Below are positions 21,256 through 32,506 of a stretch of 64,000 bases of DNA, one piece after another. A model generated the notes under the pieces. It had not been told where the DNA came from, made no database searches, and saw nothing but the letters and a program-made list of their open reading frames with translations. Every line of letters begins with the position of its first letter. Within the stretch, counting starts at the first letter, position 1. The DNA comes from Heloderma charlesbogerti. Lineage: Eukaryota > Chordata > Lepidosauria > Squamata > Helodermatidae. The stretch covers positions 744,001-808,000 of the forward strand of contig JANEZZ010001494.1 in assembly GCA_026122225.1 (NCBI GenBank). Direction: 5' to 3'. A program made the translations under genes and the position numbers.

Positions 21256-21589
21256 GATGAGCTCGAATCCTCCATTTCAAAACTCAGCTCAGCCATACAC
21301 TCAATAGGGTGGCTTAAGGCAAACCACACTCTGTTAGTGGCTCCTCCCCTTTCACTTTCCCATCCTTCCTGATGTTGATGATAAAGTGGCCTACTTCACA
21401 GGTGTGTTGTAGAGCCAGAAAACTCTATGTATACCAAGTCTTGATTGTTGCTAGCACTGCTTACTCATGATCTTATTGAGCATTAAGAACATCGTATTTA
21501 TGTGTTTGTTTATTACATTTCCATACTGCCCAAAAGCCAAAGGTCTCTGGGCAGTTCACGAAACAAAAGCTGAAATCATAAAACAGGGT

Positions 21590-21956
21590 TCGGCTGGATC
21601 AGATTAAAGGACCATCTAGTCCAGCTTCCTGCTTCCCACAGTAACAAATTGGATGTCTCTGTTAAGCGCACAAGCAGGATATGTAGGCAACCGCAACACT
21701 TCTCTTCCATTATTTCACCCCAGGAGTTTGTGGTCAGCTGGTATACAGCCTCTGAACATGGAAGCCCCATATAACCATCATGGCTAGCAACCATCAATAG
21801 CCTTGCCCTCCAAGAATTTGTATAAATCCCCTTTGAAAGCTGTCCAAATTGGTGGCCATCACAATTCCTTGTGGCTGCGAGTTTTGTAAGGTTATTCTGC
21901 ACGGTGGGAAGGGTTTGGTATGGCTTTGTTTTTTTGTCTGCCCTGGATCTACCGCA
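21590..21956 (-). mobile_element. CR1-like 3' fragment (TTATGTTCT-tail family)
   Basis: CTGGATCAGATTAAAGGACC, ATCTAGTCCAGCTTCCTGC and AAGCTGTCCAAATTGGTGGC are this family on the reverse strand. It merges on the right into the foldback at 21957-22238. Confidence 0.6.
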
Positions 21957-22238
21957 CATCAGTTTAATTTGAAGGCCCTGTGTTCTGGTATTATGAAAGA
22001 GATATAAGAATGTCTCTCTGTATACTTTGGGCAGTATCCAATACGGCACTACCGTTAAACTCTAGCGCCACGGCAATAGTACTCGCAAGTGCGGTTGGGT
22101 TGGAGGATGCTTCCGCTAGCGCAGCGTAATCTAAGTTAGCAGTAGTGTCACATTGGATACTGCCCAAAGTATATAGAGAAGTTTTCATATCTCTTTCATG
22201 ATACCAGAACGCAGGGCCGTCCAATTAAATTGATGGGT
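21957..22238. repeat. 280-bp foldback (inverted duplication)
   Basis: The left arm (AAGGCCCTGTGTTCTGGTAT, ATGAAAGAGATATAAGAATG, TATACTTTGGGCAGTATCCA) is matched in reverse by TGGATACTGCCCAAAGTATA, CATATCTCTTTCATGATACC and AGAACGCAGGGCCGTCC. The CG-rich centre (22060-22130) pairs less well. Confidence 0.75.
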
Positions 22239-22316
22239 TAGTGCATTTAATACTGCCCTTTGTGCATGCTGGATGGGGGTGGGTTGTTTGTTTTTTAATC
22301 CTTGTGGGTTTTAAAA

Positions 22317-22560
22317 AGCCAGTGTGGTGTAGTGGCAAGAGTGTTGGACTGGGAGCTGGGAGATCCAGGTTCTAGTCCCCACTCGGCCATGGAAGCTCAC
22401 TGGGTGAGTTTGGGCCTGTCACACACTCTCAGCCCAACCTACCTCACAGGGTTGTTGTTGTGAGGATAAAATGGAGAGGAGGAGGATAATGTAAGCTGCC
22501 TTGGGTTCCTTGCAAGAGGAAAAAAGGCGGGAAATAAATGCAATAATAAATAAATAAATA
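22317..22560 (+). mobile_element. MIR/CORE-like tRNA-derived SINE
   Basis: A-box-like GTGGTGTAGTGGCAAGAGTG, B-box-like GGTTCTAGTCCCCA, CORE-type CAGCCCAACCTACCTCACAG then GGTTGTTGTTGTGAGG, and the tail GGCGGGAAATAAATGCAATA. Related copies: 41.43, 43.63 (minus), 53.42 and 56.35 kb. Confidence 0.75.
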
Positions 22561-22572
22561 GTTGCAGTTTTA

Positions 22573-22705
22573 GGGCGCAATCCTATACACGTTTTGACAG
22601 AAAAAAAGGTCTATCATTCCCAGCATGCCCCAGCCAGCATGGCTGGCTGGGGCATGCTGGGAATTGTAGGCCTTTTTTCTGTCTAAACTTGTATAGGATT
22701 GCCCC
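22573..22705. mobile_element. foldback MITE with TTA flank
   Basis: GGGCGCAATCCTATACACG and CTTGTATAGGATTGCCCC flank a near-perfect palindrome centred on CAGCCAGCATGGCTGGCTGG at about 22639. TTA precedes it and (T)TTA follows. Confidence 0.75.
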
Positions 22706-22969
22706 TTTAATGAATTCTGTACACCACCCTGTGATTTGATCATTTTAAATAATAAATAAATAAACATTTCTTACGTGTCTCCCCTCTCTCCTTGTTGTCT
22801 TTTATTGTAAAATAAAAAGCCTCAACACTTTAGCCTTTACTAAACTCTCTGATGATGTTATTAAATTATTAAATGACTTGGGACTTGACATTCCTAAAAG
22901 AATGCCTCTCCTGCCTGTGCCTTAAGATCTACTGGGGAAGCTCTACTCAAAGTACCTCCCACACATTAG

Positions 22970-23360
22970 GCCCAGTTTGGATGTAATGACTGCCCATGGG
23001 TTGTTTTAGCTGTGAGCATGCAGGAGCCAAGCAAGCGTGCTGCCTTCCGACAGCTTGACTGCTTCCACTTCTCCAAACAACCCAGGAATGCCCCGTTTCT
23101 GGGTTGTTGAGGGAGAAACAACCCAGAGTTTGAACCCATGGTTCGTTGTTGCGTTAAAATTCTGTGTTTCTCCCTCAACAACCCAGAGTGCTGGGTTTGC
23201 ACATCACACAAACAAGCCAGGAAGGGGAGCATTAATGGGTTGTTTAGCAAAGTGGAAGTTTGTGGAAGCAGCATGCACACTTGCTCGCTCCTGCATGGTC
23301 ACAACTTCCCATGGTCAAAACAACCCATGGGTAGTCATTACTTCTGAACCAGGTCATTGT
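22970..23360. mobile_element. 390-bp foldback MITE, CCCATGGGTTGTTTT family
   Basis: The ends GTAATGACTGCCCATGGG-TTGTTTT and AAAACAACCCATGGGTAG-TCATTAC are inverted copies. Inner parts (GAGCATGCAGGAGCCAAGC, GCTCGCTCCTGCATGGTC) also pair. A related element is at 50725-51015. Confidence 0.7.
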
Positions 23361-23384
23361 TTTAACAAGGGAGGGAGCCTCCTC

Positions 23385-23700
23385 TGTTAAAGCACCCTGT
23401 TTGTGGAACCGCATAGAAGTGCAGTTGACACTGTCTTTACTATCTTTTTGGTGCCAGGTTAAAACTTTTTTGCTTCCCCAGGCATTTTAGCTGGTTACTT
23501 CAACCTTCTTACATTTCACTGCTTTTTAAATTGTTTTATATCTTCCTTCTCTTGTTGTTGTTGTTGTTGTTGTTGTTATAGGTTTTATATACCATTTCGG
23601 GGCCTTGTTTTGTACACCGCTGTAATATCTTTAGATGAAGGGCAGTTTTAAAATATTGTTGTCGTCATCGTCATCATCATCATAAATTCTAATACTAATA
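23385..23700 (+). mobile_element. L2-type LINE 3' end with (GTT)n
   Basis: TTTGGTGCCAGGTTAAAACT, TCCCCAGGCATTTTAGCTGG and TATACCATTTCGGGGCC resemble L2 ORF end and 3' UTR. A (TTG)n run is at 23552-23577 and a TCA-rich run ends the region. Confidence 0.55.
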
Positions 23701-23784
23701 ATAATATTTTGGCTGCCATTTTCTGCAAGCATGGATATATGTCCCTGCGTAATGCTGCAATTCTTTTTCCCCTAGTCCAAGGAT

Positions 23785-23890
23785 TCTTGACGTGTGTAAT
23801 ATTGTAGTTGCATCTTGCATTGAACAGATGGTTGGATTAGATCACCTCCAAAGTTCCCTTCCAACTCTAAGATTATATGATTCTATTATA
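23785..23890 (+). mobile_element. CR1 LINE 3' terminus
   Basis: ATGGTTGGATTAGATCACCT, TTCCCTTCCAACTCTAAGA and TATGATTCTAT: the CR1 end. Confidence 0.75.
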
Positions 23891-24241
23891 CTTTTATTAA
23901 TTTCTTATGAATGTGGCTAAGAATCAGAATTCCTAAAATGACATAAACTGGGTTTATAAATAATCTGTGCTGTGGCCAGGTTAAAAACATTTTAAATTCC
24001 TAGACGCCTGTGTAAAATTGTTAGCTGCCCAGACAATTAGATGCTTGTTAATTAATTAATTTTTTGAAACCCTCTGACCTTAGTGGGTGCAAACCTCGGA
24101 GGACAATGGTTAATTTTCATGTTGTGGGTGAATGCAACTAATATTCATGGGCATGGCAGAAGCTAAGGAACTGCTGAAGACTGCATAGGAATTATTCTGT
24201 GACAACCTTATTGTGAAATCGTTTAGCTAGATGCTTGAAGG

Positions 24242-24440
24242 AGGGGTCTCAACTCAGTGGTCGAGCGCACACTTTGCATGCCCAAGGTTGCAGGTTCAAT
24301 CCCTGGCATCTCCAGTTAAAATGACCAGGTAGCAAGTAATGGAAAAGACTCTTTGGCACCTGAGACCCTGGAGAGATCCTGTCAGTCAGAGCAGGCAATG
24401 CTGCATGAGATGGACCAATGGTCTGACTCTGTATATGTTC
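24242..24440 (+). mobile_element. tRNA-derived SINE
   Basis: CAACTCAGTGGTCGAGCGCA, GTTGCAGGTTCAATCCCTGG and GAGACCCTGGAGAGATCCTG. It ends against the hAT-like MITE at 24449. Confidence 0.65.
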
Positions 24441-24448
24441 CATTAAGT

Positions 24449-24793
24449 CAGGGGTGTAGAACCTCAGGCCTGGGGGCAAAATCTGGCCCTCCTGGGGCCC
24501 CTATCCAGCTCTCCCGGGTTCCCCAAAAGGCCACACCCCTTCCACTGGCTCCACCCCCTTTCCCCACAGATCAGTTGGTATCCGGGCTTTTGTGCAGTTT
24601 TTTCCCCGATTCTAAAAAGTTGGACTGCCTGTCCTAGGGTTTACTTACAGCCAGTGAGCTTCCAACTAAACTGTGTGATTATATTTGCCCTGCCCCTTTT
24701 GCCTTTGGCTCTGCCCACCATTGGAATGCGGCCCCTGAAAGCTTCTCTGCAATGGAATTTGGTCCTCAAGCTGAAAGTGGTTCTGCACCTCTG
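24449..24793 (+). mobile_element. hAT-like MITE, best full copy
   Basis: Termini CAGGGGTGTAGAACC and GGTTCTGCACCTCTG are inverted with two mismatches. The flanking octamers CATTAAGT and CTATATGT agree at 5 of 8 bases, possibly a decayed duplication. No coding capacity. Confidence 0.7.
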
Positions 24794-26060
24794 CTATATG
24801 TGCTTGTTCTGTCCATAATAAACATTGGTAGCTTTAGGCATGGCCATGTCAGGTCTACAGGTTAATGGGAGATTCAGGCTGATGAACCAGGCTGGCATCT
24901 GAGCTGGCTTTATTGGGCCCCATGTGTCACCTGACAACTCCTCGGCTGCAAGCAGCAGTCCCACCCTTGGCTGTTTGGCACAGCTGATTACAGGCCAGCA
25001 GCTCCCTCTACTGGCCGGATGCCACAGCACAACAGTGAAGGCGCCTGCCTGTGTTTGCCAGGTTCGGCTGTTTGAGACCTGTTGCGCTTTGACACGGCAC
25101 ATCATCTGTGGCTCATTTATGCTTGCTAAAATCAGTTGCCCATGCAGATGACAACGAGGTGGTTTTTGCGGGCAGAAATGAGATGAAATATTGTAGTTGC
25201 TAGTCAATTATCATTGTCCTTAGAAGACAAATGTTTTGCAGTTATCTTTTGGCAGAACAAAGGGGTGGCTGTGAGTTCCCAATGTGGCGAAGCAACATAT
25301 GGGTCATTTTGAGGATTTATACGTACACTTTGGATCTAATCTGGTGGGAGGTGGATGTATGTGTGTGTTTTTAAGGTTGTTGCATGGCTTTCTTGATAGT
25401 CACACAAAAAGCAAAGATAGCTGTGTTGGCCATAAGCAAAATTCCAGAATCCATGTTAGCGTAATACCTTTATTAAACCAACTGAAAGATGACTGAAAAC
25501 TGCAAGCTTTTGAGATCTACAGATCTCTTTATCAGGCAAGAAGTTACAAAAAGCAGGGATGGGGTGGGCAACCTGATGATGTTGAAGTCATGGTGTCTGC
25601 ATGATCACAATCTTGAGATGGAACGGGGGGAGGAAGGGTCTGTAGACATTCAAATATGGCTCCAAATATGTGGTGGTTTCAGGTTTCTTGATGGGGTTTT
25701 CTGAATAGGACACAGAGCAGTGGAAAATTTGTCATGCCAGCTTACACTACTGACAGAACGCTAGAGGTGACTTGTGCTAGTGCTCTGTCAGTTGTGTAAG
25801 CAAAATGGCAATGCTGGCTACTGCCCATGGTAGCTGAGCAGAACTGGAAGAATTTTGTAAGTAGTTGATCCTGAAATTTCAAATTCTAGCTTCTGAGTGG
25901 CTCTGCTTCTGGAACAGAATAAACAGGTTAGTTGTGGCAGTCAGCAACATGAGAGCAACACTGCAGTGTATAAGAAACCTAAATAGGTTGCAATGTTACA
26001 TTAAAATGTGGCAGCCCTTGTACCTAAGCAAACTGTCCGTTTGGCGAATCCCTCCTCGTG
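24794..26060 (+). other. PTPN9 intron 1, mostly unassigned
   Basis: Bases 25385-25560 (AATACCTTTATTAAACCAAC, GAGATCTACAGATCTC, TTTATCAGGC) look repeat-like but unclassified. Bases 25741-25800 form an inverted repeat (CTTACACTACTGACAGA against TCTGTCAGTTGTGTAAG). Confidence 0.4.
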
Positions 26061-26229
26061 TGTAGGGGCTTTGCATGCATCTGTGCATGCAGAGAACTCC
26101 TTCCAGTGAATATCAAACGGAGGTTTGTTGGAGGAGCCTGGCAGCAGAGTTGTGGGAGGGGCTAGCCCCACAGTTGCCCCATTCATCCAATACATGGAGG
26201 AAGTCCTGTGTACCCCCTTTGTATCATCC

Positions 26230-26400
26230 AGAAAAAGGCCAGCAGTACAGGGGCTAAATGGGTCTACCTTGGTGGGCCATTCCAAAGCCTCGGTGCTGCC
26301 CCAGAGAAGGCCCTGTTCTGTGTTCCCACCAAACAGGCCTCTGATCCTTGTGGATGTACCAGGGAGCCTCTCTTGCAGATCTTAATACATGGGCAAGTTC
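26230..26400 (+). mobile_element. degraded LINE 3' fragment
   Basis: CCCAGAGAAGGCCCTGTTCT and GTTCCCACCAAACAGGCCTC resemble LINE 3' coding sequence (a QRRPCSVF-like stretch) also seen near 54250-54390. Confidence 0.4.
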
Positions 26401-26463
26401 ATATGCTCTTATTAGGGCCCCATCTAGAGCACATTACAGCAGGCTAGCCTGGGTGTCACTGGA

Positions 26464-26816
26464 GTAGGGGCATTGAACCACAGGCCTGTGGCCCGTATCT
26501 GGCCGTTCCAGGTTTCCCAGAAGGCTCCACCCTTCTACTGGCTCCACCCACTTTCCCCCAACCTCTGATTGTTGGGTAGTTTCTCAGCATTCGCACAGGT
26601 CCCCCCGCCCCATTCTAAAAGGTTGAAATGCATCTCCTAAGGCTTAGTTACTTGCAGGAAGACCCTGAAGCTAAAATATGCTGGTGCATTTGGTATTTCT
26701 GGTTATTTGGCCCTGCTGGTTTTGCCATTGGCTCCACCCACCACTGGAAAGTGGCCTCTGAGAGCTTCTCTGAAATTCAGTTTGCCTCTCAGGCTGAAAG
26801 AGATTCCATCCCCCTG
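26464..26816 (+). mobile_element. hAT-like MITE, CAGGGGTG family
   Basis: GGGGCATTGAACCACAGGCC at the left, AGAGATTCCATCCCCCTG at the right, with GGCTCCACCCACCACTGGAA inside. Confidence 0.65.
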
Positions 26817-28070
26817 CGCCAGAGCACAGGTAACTGAAGAAAGGTCTGTCTTCTCCAGCCTACACTGGTAGAAAGCATTCCTGACTTCCCCCAGGACCCA
26901 GGGCATCAGAGGTGATCCACAGCATTCTAACTTTTCCACCTAGTCTCTGCCCTCTGGGCTAACCCACAGCTGGTGGATCTAGTGACAGCATTTCCTGCTT
27001 TCCTTTCCTGTTTCTGTATTTACTGCACGGGAACATGACCTGGCCTTTTCCAGAATGCGTCTTGAGAATCCACAGCAGGTTTTGTAGAACTGAGTTGCGT
27101 TACATTTCAGGAGTAGTCGCTCCATCCCGTGAATGTGCTTCCAAGATCATCATGATCCAAGAGCCCAGTGCTGGCATCAGAAGTTGGCACCACTGGGCAC
27201 CTGCCATGGCCCATAACCCAGGAGGGGCCCACTGCCAACCCCTGGCCTTCCTGCTGCTGCTCCTTGACGAGCAGCACCTTGCCTTCTTTTTCCAGATGGC
27301 TGGATGAACTGAGGCCAAGGAAAGCAAGCAAGTGAATGGGCACTGGCAAAAGCAGCAAGGATGAGGGAGGCCAATTCAAGGAAGGGGCCACCAAGGCCCC
27401 CACGCCCAAGGGTTCTCCAAATCCTGGAGCCGATGCAGCCTAGCCATCCACATTCCAAATACTGCTTTGTGTCTGTTAAACAGAGTGTTTCTGAATGGCC
27501 GGTAGGGATCCCTTCCAGGCAGGTCAACCCAGGAAATGCCCTGGTAGAAGCCTTGGTGGGATCCACACTTGGCCGCGGTGCCTTCTTGCAGCTGAGTTTT
27601 ACGAGCTGCAGTTGCGCCTCAGCAGCCCTTCCCCTTCTCGGTCTTTTTCTTCACCACGCAGCTGGAGCTCTCACGCCCCGGGACCCCGCAGACCATCTGC
27701 TTGAAACCGGATGTGCCGGTGTTGTTTTTGTTAATAACATTAGAATGTGACGCTTGGCACCTGTTTTGGAGCCCCTGGAAGGTTTCACCGGGGGACCAGA
27801 TGAGATCATTTTGGAGGAGTGGAGAAGGGCGGGTGGAGGGCACAGGGGGCTTGAAGGAAGGAAGGAAGGAAGGAAGGGCAAAACGCTTTGCCTCCCAGAA
27901 GGAGGAAGAAAGTAGAATCCAGGCAGGTGTGCTTGTCAAAGGAGGGCTATAGCATTTCGCCATTACAGGTGGCATTCTCAGTCGGGGTGGTTTAATGCTT
28001 GCTCTGTTATTGTTTCATTATCCTCCTGCCAAAAAGCAGCAGAAGTGATCCTTCCCGACGTGTCCCCCTT
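26817..28070 (+). other. PTPN9 intron 1, nothing recognised
   Basis: GC-moderate, with overlapping frames of up to 129 codons on both strands that match nothing I know. A (GGAA)n run lies at 27856-27876. Confidence 0.35.
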
Positions 28071-28240
28071 ATTTTTATCCTCGTGGCAACCCTATAAGGT
28101 AGGTTAGGCTGAGAGATGGGGTGTGGCCCGAGGTCTCCCCAATGAACGTCACACCCAAGTGGGGATTTGTGCCTGGATTTCCTTGGTCCTAGTTTGGCAT
28201 CATGGCCGCTTCACCACACTGCCTGTCTAAATCGTGCGTG
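28071..28240 (-). mobile_element. MIR/CORE-like SINE fragment
   Basis: TCCTCGTGGCAACCCTATAA, GGTAGGTTAGGCTGAGAG and AGTGGGGATTTGTGCCTGG are the CORE region on the reverse strand. Confidence 0.55.
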
Positions 28241-28314
28241 GGACTATTCTACTTTCAAGACTGCCTCCTTCCTCTCCAATACTTAAGATCAGCCAGCCCT
28301 CTCTCCAGCTATGC

Positions 28315-28518
28315 TGGAAGGAAGGGCCATGGCTCATTGTGACTGAGACCCCACTTTGCATGCAAAAACTCCCAGGTTTGATCCCCAGCATTTCCAGGTA
28401 GAGCTGGAAAAAATCTTGCCTGAAACCCTGGAGAGCTGCTGCTGACAGTCAGTGTCAACAATATTGAGGTTGATGGACCAAAGTCCTCACTCAGTATAAG
28501 GCAGCTTCCTGTACTCTT
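28315..28518 (+). mobile_element. tRNA-derived SINE
   Basis: GGCCATGGCTCATTGTGACT, CCCAGGTTTGATCCCCAGC, GAAACCCTGGAGAGCTGCTG and CAGTATAAGGCAGCTTCCTG. Confidence 0.65.
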
Positions 28519-28626
28519 GTGTACATTAATACTCTGATTTCAATCCAGGCCTGCCCAGGTTTCCAGGGAAGTAACCAGTTCATTGCCTTTACACTTTGCC
28601 CCTGCTGCTGGTCCTTGGGGCTGAAC

Positions 28627-28948
28627 CAGGGGTGAGGAACCTCCCCCTGTGGGCCAAATCCAGCCCTCCTGGGGTTCCGGTCTGGTCCTCCGGGTTCCCC
28701 AGCATTTTTCCCCAACCACAGATGGTTGGGTGGTTTCCCAGCTTTTGCGCAGTGGGAGTAGCCCCAGAAATCCCAGCATAGTTTAGAGCCCTTACTGCCT
28801 GTAACTAAGCCTTAGGAAAGGCATATTATAGAATGGGGAAAAAACTGCAGGAAAGCCAGGACACCACCAAACAATCAGGGGAAAGGGGGCCTGGCTGCCT
28901 CGGAAACCCAGGAGAGCCAGATTTGGGCCCCCGAGTTTCCGCGTCCTG
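28627..28948. mobile_element. two half hAT-like MITEs in inverted orientation
   Basis: 28627-28765 is the left half of the CAGGGGTG family on + (CAGGGGTGAGGAACC). 28780-28948 is the same half on - (ending CCGAGTTTCCGCGTCCTG). Both family right ends are absent, so the unit is head-to-head. Confidence 0.6.
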
Positions 28949-28991
28949 TCTTTCAACATGTGATAAGGTTGTTGGCGAAAATAACTAGGAA

Positions 28992-29125
28992 CAGCCTTTC
29001 CTAGCCTGGCGCCCTCCAGATGGGTTGGATGGTAACTCCCATCATCCATAGCCAATACAGCCACTCTGGGAATGATGGGCATTGTAGTGCAACCCATATG
29101 GAGGGCTCCAGGCTGGGGAAAGCTG
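28992..29125. mobile_element. foldback MITE, CAGCCTTCCCCAACC family
   Basis: CAGCCTTTCCTAGCCTGGCG and CTCCAGGCTGGGGAAAGCTG are inverted ends; the interior CTCCCATCATCCATAGCC pairs partly with GAATGATGGGCATTGTAG. Confidence 0.7.
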
Positions 29126-29315
29126 CGCGAGAGCCAATCAGAGCTGATGCGGTATGGCAGGCTAATTTGGCCTCGGTCTTTGATACGGGGACGATAATAC
29201 CGACCCACTTGGCAGGTTTGTTGTGAGGACAATTGCAAGACAATGACAAGTCAATGCATGAGAAGCCCCTTGAACACTTAAAGCGCTGTACCAATGCTAA
29301 ATATTCTTATTCTTC
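29126..29315 (+). mobile_element. MIR/CORE-like SINE 3' half
   Basis: CCTCGGTCTTTGATACGGGG, TGGCAGGTTTGTTGTGAGGA and GAACACTTAAAGCGCTGTAC follow the CORE-SINE order. The head is missing. Confidence 0.45.
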
Positions 29316-30253
29316 AATGGGGGGAGGTGAGGGCAAGGGTAAAGAAGGAGGAGGGAAACAGCACCAAGAACGACATTGAAACAATGTGAATATTTTTGCA
29401 AGGAGCATGAAGGAATGCTGAAAATGGCAGGTGTTCAAAACACAAATCTGTAAGCTGCCCAATTCCTGAAAGGTGTGTGTAGGGGATAAGATTTTTGAAA
29501 GCTTGAAAGCCCCCTAGTTATAGGCAGGCAGGCAAGCAGGTCTCTTTGATGTTTACGAACCTGCATGCAAAGCTTCCACTCTTGAAAACCTTCAATGGAG
29601 GCTCCCATCATTCCATATTTATTGGTACAGGGGGAAGGAGGACAGAGGGGAGAAAAACTGAACACGCGGAAGTCAACATGCCTTTGTGCCTGGGGCAATG
29701 ATTAACAAGCGATTTTCTGCCTTTCGCAGCCTATGGCTAACAAGGGAGGGGGTGGCGGAGCAGAGGAATGAAAGAATAGAATACATGTTTGCTTACTTTT
29801 TGAAAGGTGCAGATGTAAACGCCATTCTGTGGCCTGCTGTGGGTTCCCTTTTCCTTTCATTATAGCACAGACAGCACCTGGCTTGGCTTGTTATTTCCCT
29901 TTTCAGGGTGAAAATGTCCTACATTCACCACCACCTCCCATCCTCAAATCTCCCTCCTAAGCCCCCCAACAAAAGCAACTCCAGCCAGAGAAACCGGGAA
30001 GTGGAGCAGGGGGTGGGGGGAGGAAAGGACTGATGTCACTCCTCCATGGCAGACAACATGAAACAGCCACTCAGACATTAAAGGGTTTTTCCAGTGAGCA
30101 AAAACTAGAAGTGCCAGCTAACCATGACCACTTTCAGAACTGAGGCCTGGTTTGCAGATGCAGTAGAATTATGTGGTATAGTCCTGTGAGGCCAGAGTGG
30201 ACTGTACCATTTCAGACTATAAAGTGTAATGTACAAGCTGGCTCTTCTTAAAT
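29316..30253 (+). other. PTPN9 intron 1, nothing recognised
   Basis: No supported feature. Confidence 0.35.
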
Positions 30254-31502
30254 CAGGGGTGCAGAAACCCAGGCTTGCGGGACAAATCTGGGCTACCTGG
30301 GGTCGCAATCTGACCCTCAAAGTTCCCCAAATGGCCTCATCCCCTTTACCCTGACCACCAATTGTTTGGTGGTTTCCCAGCACAGTTTTTTTTCTCTCTT
30401 CTAAAGACCAAGTAGCAATGGTAAGAACAGACCACGGATCAACGGACTGGTTTAAGATTGGGAAAGGAGTACGGCAGGGTTGTATACTCTCACCCTACCT
30501 ATTCAACCTGTACGCAGAACACATCATGCGACGTGCTGGACTTGATGAAGCCAAGGCTGGAGTTAAAATCACTGGAAGAAACATTAATAATCTCTGATAT
30601 GCAGATGATACCACTTTGATGGCTGAAAGTGAGGAGGAGCTGAGGAACCTCACGACGAAGGTGAAAGAAGAAAGTGCAAAAGCTGGGTTGCAGTTAAACC
30701 TCAAAAAAACCAAGATTATGGCAACCAGCTTGATTGATAACTGGCAAATAGAGGGAGAAAACGCGAAGGCAGTGGCAGACTTTGTCTTTCTAGGCGCAAA
30801 GATTATTGCAGACGCTGACTGCAGCCAGGAAATCAGAAGACGTTTACTTCTTGGGAGGACAGCAATGACAAATCTTGATAATATAGTTAAGAGCAGAGAC
30901 ATCACACTGACAACAAAGGTCCGCATAGTTCAAGCAATGGTATTCCCCGTCGTAACCTATGGCTGCGAGAGCTGGACCATACGGAAGGCTGAGCGAAGGA
31001 ATATAGATGCTTTTGAACTGTGGTGCTGGAGGAAAATTCTGAGAGTGCCTTGGACTGCAAGAAGATCAGACCAGCCCATACTCCAGGAAAGAAAGCCAGA
31101 CTGCTCACTTGAGGGGATGATATTAAAGGCAAAACTGAAGCACTTTGGCCACATCATGAGAAGACAGGACACCCTGGAGAAGGTGCTGATGCTAGGGAAA
31201 GTGGAAGGCAAAAGGAAGAGGGGCCGACCAAGGGCAAGATGGATGGATGATATTCTGGAGGTGACAGGCTCAACCTTGGGGGAGCTGGGGGTGGCGACGG
31301 CCGACAGGAAGCTCTGGCGCGGGCTGGTCCATGAAGTCATGAAGAGTCGGAAGCGACTGAGCGAATAAACAACAACAGAAGGGTTTAAATGCATCCCCCT
31401 GGAGAGAGGTATTTTTGGCCCCACCCACCTCTGGAATGTGGCCCCCAAGAGCTTCTGTGAAATGGAACTTGGCCCTCGACTGAAAGAGGTTCGATACCCC
31501 TG
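30254..31502 (+). mobile_element. hAT-like MITE split by a BovB insertion
   Basis: The left piece 30254-30407 (CAGGGGTGCAGAAACCCAGG) and right piece 31380-31502 (GGCCCCACCCACCTCTGGAA, ending GGTTCGATACCCCTG) are one CAGGGGTG-family element. BovB lies between. Confidence 0.7.
30408..31379 (+). mobile_element. BovB LINE 3' fragment, disabled
   Basis: It starts inside the RT domain (KGVRQGCILSPYLFNLYAEH region). An in-frame TGA at 30595-30597 lies immediately before the YADD catalytic motif. It then stays open for 250 codons (30616-31368), including GCESWTIRKAERR and GRPRARWMDDILE, and ends AAGCGACTGAGCGAATAAAC AACAAC. It is 5'-truncated and about 90% like the copy at 18-20.8 kb by eye. Confidence 0.92.
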
Positions 31503-32060
31503 ATGTAGGCTGTGGTGGTGTCAGGGACAAAAATCTCGTGGGCTGCCACAGCCAATCGATTGAAACAGCAGCGTCGACACTTCAGGCCGAAAGCCACAGA
31601 AAAAGGACGAGAGAAAAAATGGAGCCACGAAAAAAGCAGCAGATGAAAGCATGCCAAGAACATCGGTGACCAGTGAGGGGAGTACCTCCCTGCCCAGTTT
31701 TTTCTTTTGCTTGGCTGTATTGAGTATGCTGACTTTGACATGAATATCGAAATGAGAAAATATCCGTAACAGCCCTTGTCAATTCAGACTCAGCCACTGA
31801 GGGGGTGAGGAAGCTGCTGGACGTAGATCGATCCAGGTGCGTCCAACCCCTGTCAGGTTTGCATCACACCCCAGGTGAGATATGGTTTGCAGTGACAATG
31901 CCGGCTTGGGTCTCCCTTTGAGGAGCAACAAAGAGTGGGTACATAGATGCCTGCATTTTTTGCCTGCTTAGGATTTTGTTCCCCTCTGTGTATCTGTTCC
32001 TGTTGAATCAATCCCTTTTTTAGAAGGAAAGCGTAGAGGCTCCCCCACTCCCAAAGAAGA
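31503..32060 (+). other. PTPN9 intron 1, nothing recognised
   Basis: No supported feature. Confidence 0.35.
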
Positions 32061-32250
32061 GATGCAAGAATGGAAAGAGAGCCCTGCTGGATCAGACCTA
32101 AGCTCCACTTTCTTGTCTCACAGCTGTTTCCCACAGTCACCAAATGGATACCTCCAGGAAAGCCATAAACAGGGCTCAAAGACAAATCGCGCTCTCCTGC
32201 TGTTGCTCCCCTGCAACTGGTAGACTGCCCTGTAAGATGGAGGTTCTGTG
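32060..32250 (-). mobile_element. degraded CR1-like fragment
   Basis: GAGAGCCCTGCTGGATCAGA, GTTTCCCACAGTCACCAAAT and GGAAAGCCATAAACAGGGC resemble the reverse strand of the TTATGTTCT-tail family. Confidence 0.45.
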
Positions 32251-32506
32251 TAGCTGTCATGACAACCCGCCGAGACCACGATGAAATATTTCCCCCTTGC
32301 ACTTCTCCAGTGTTTTCAGAAGGCCCAGCGATTTGTAGTCATGTTCTCCGGATGCACAGGTAACTTGGGATGCTCCGGGAGTGTGTGGAGTTTTTATTAA
32401 GCCCTTAATCTTCTGCACCTGCCAGCTGCTTTTAAACGAAAAGCATCTTGAAAGGAGACTTCCTGAGAACTGCATGGCTTTTTTAAAACTTGAAATGCGG
32501 AAGAGG

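Noticed and set aside
27107..27750. Novel gene in PTPN9 intron 1 from overlapping frames of 100-129 codons
   Set aside because: Frames lie on both strands, lack splice context or recognisable domains, and are of a length expected by chance in GC-moderate DNA.
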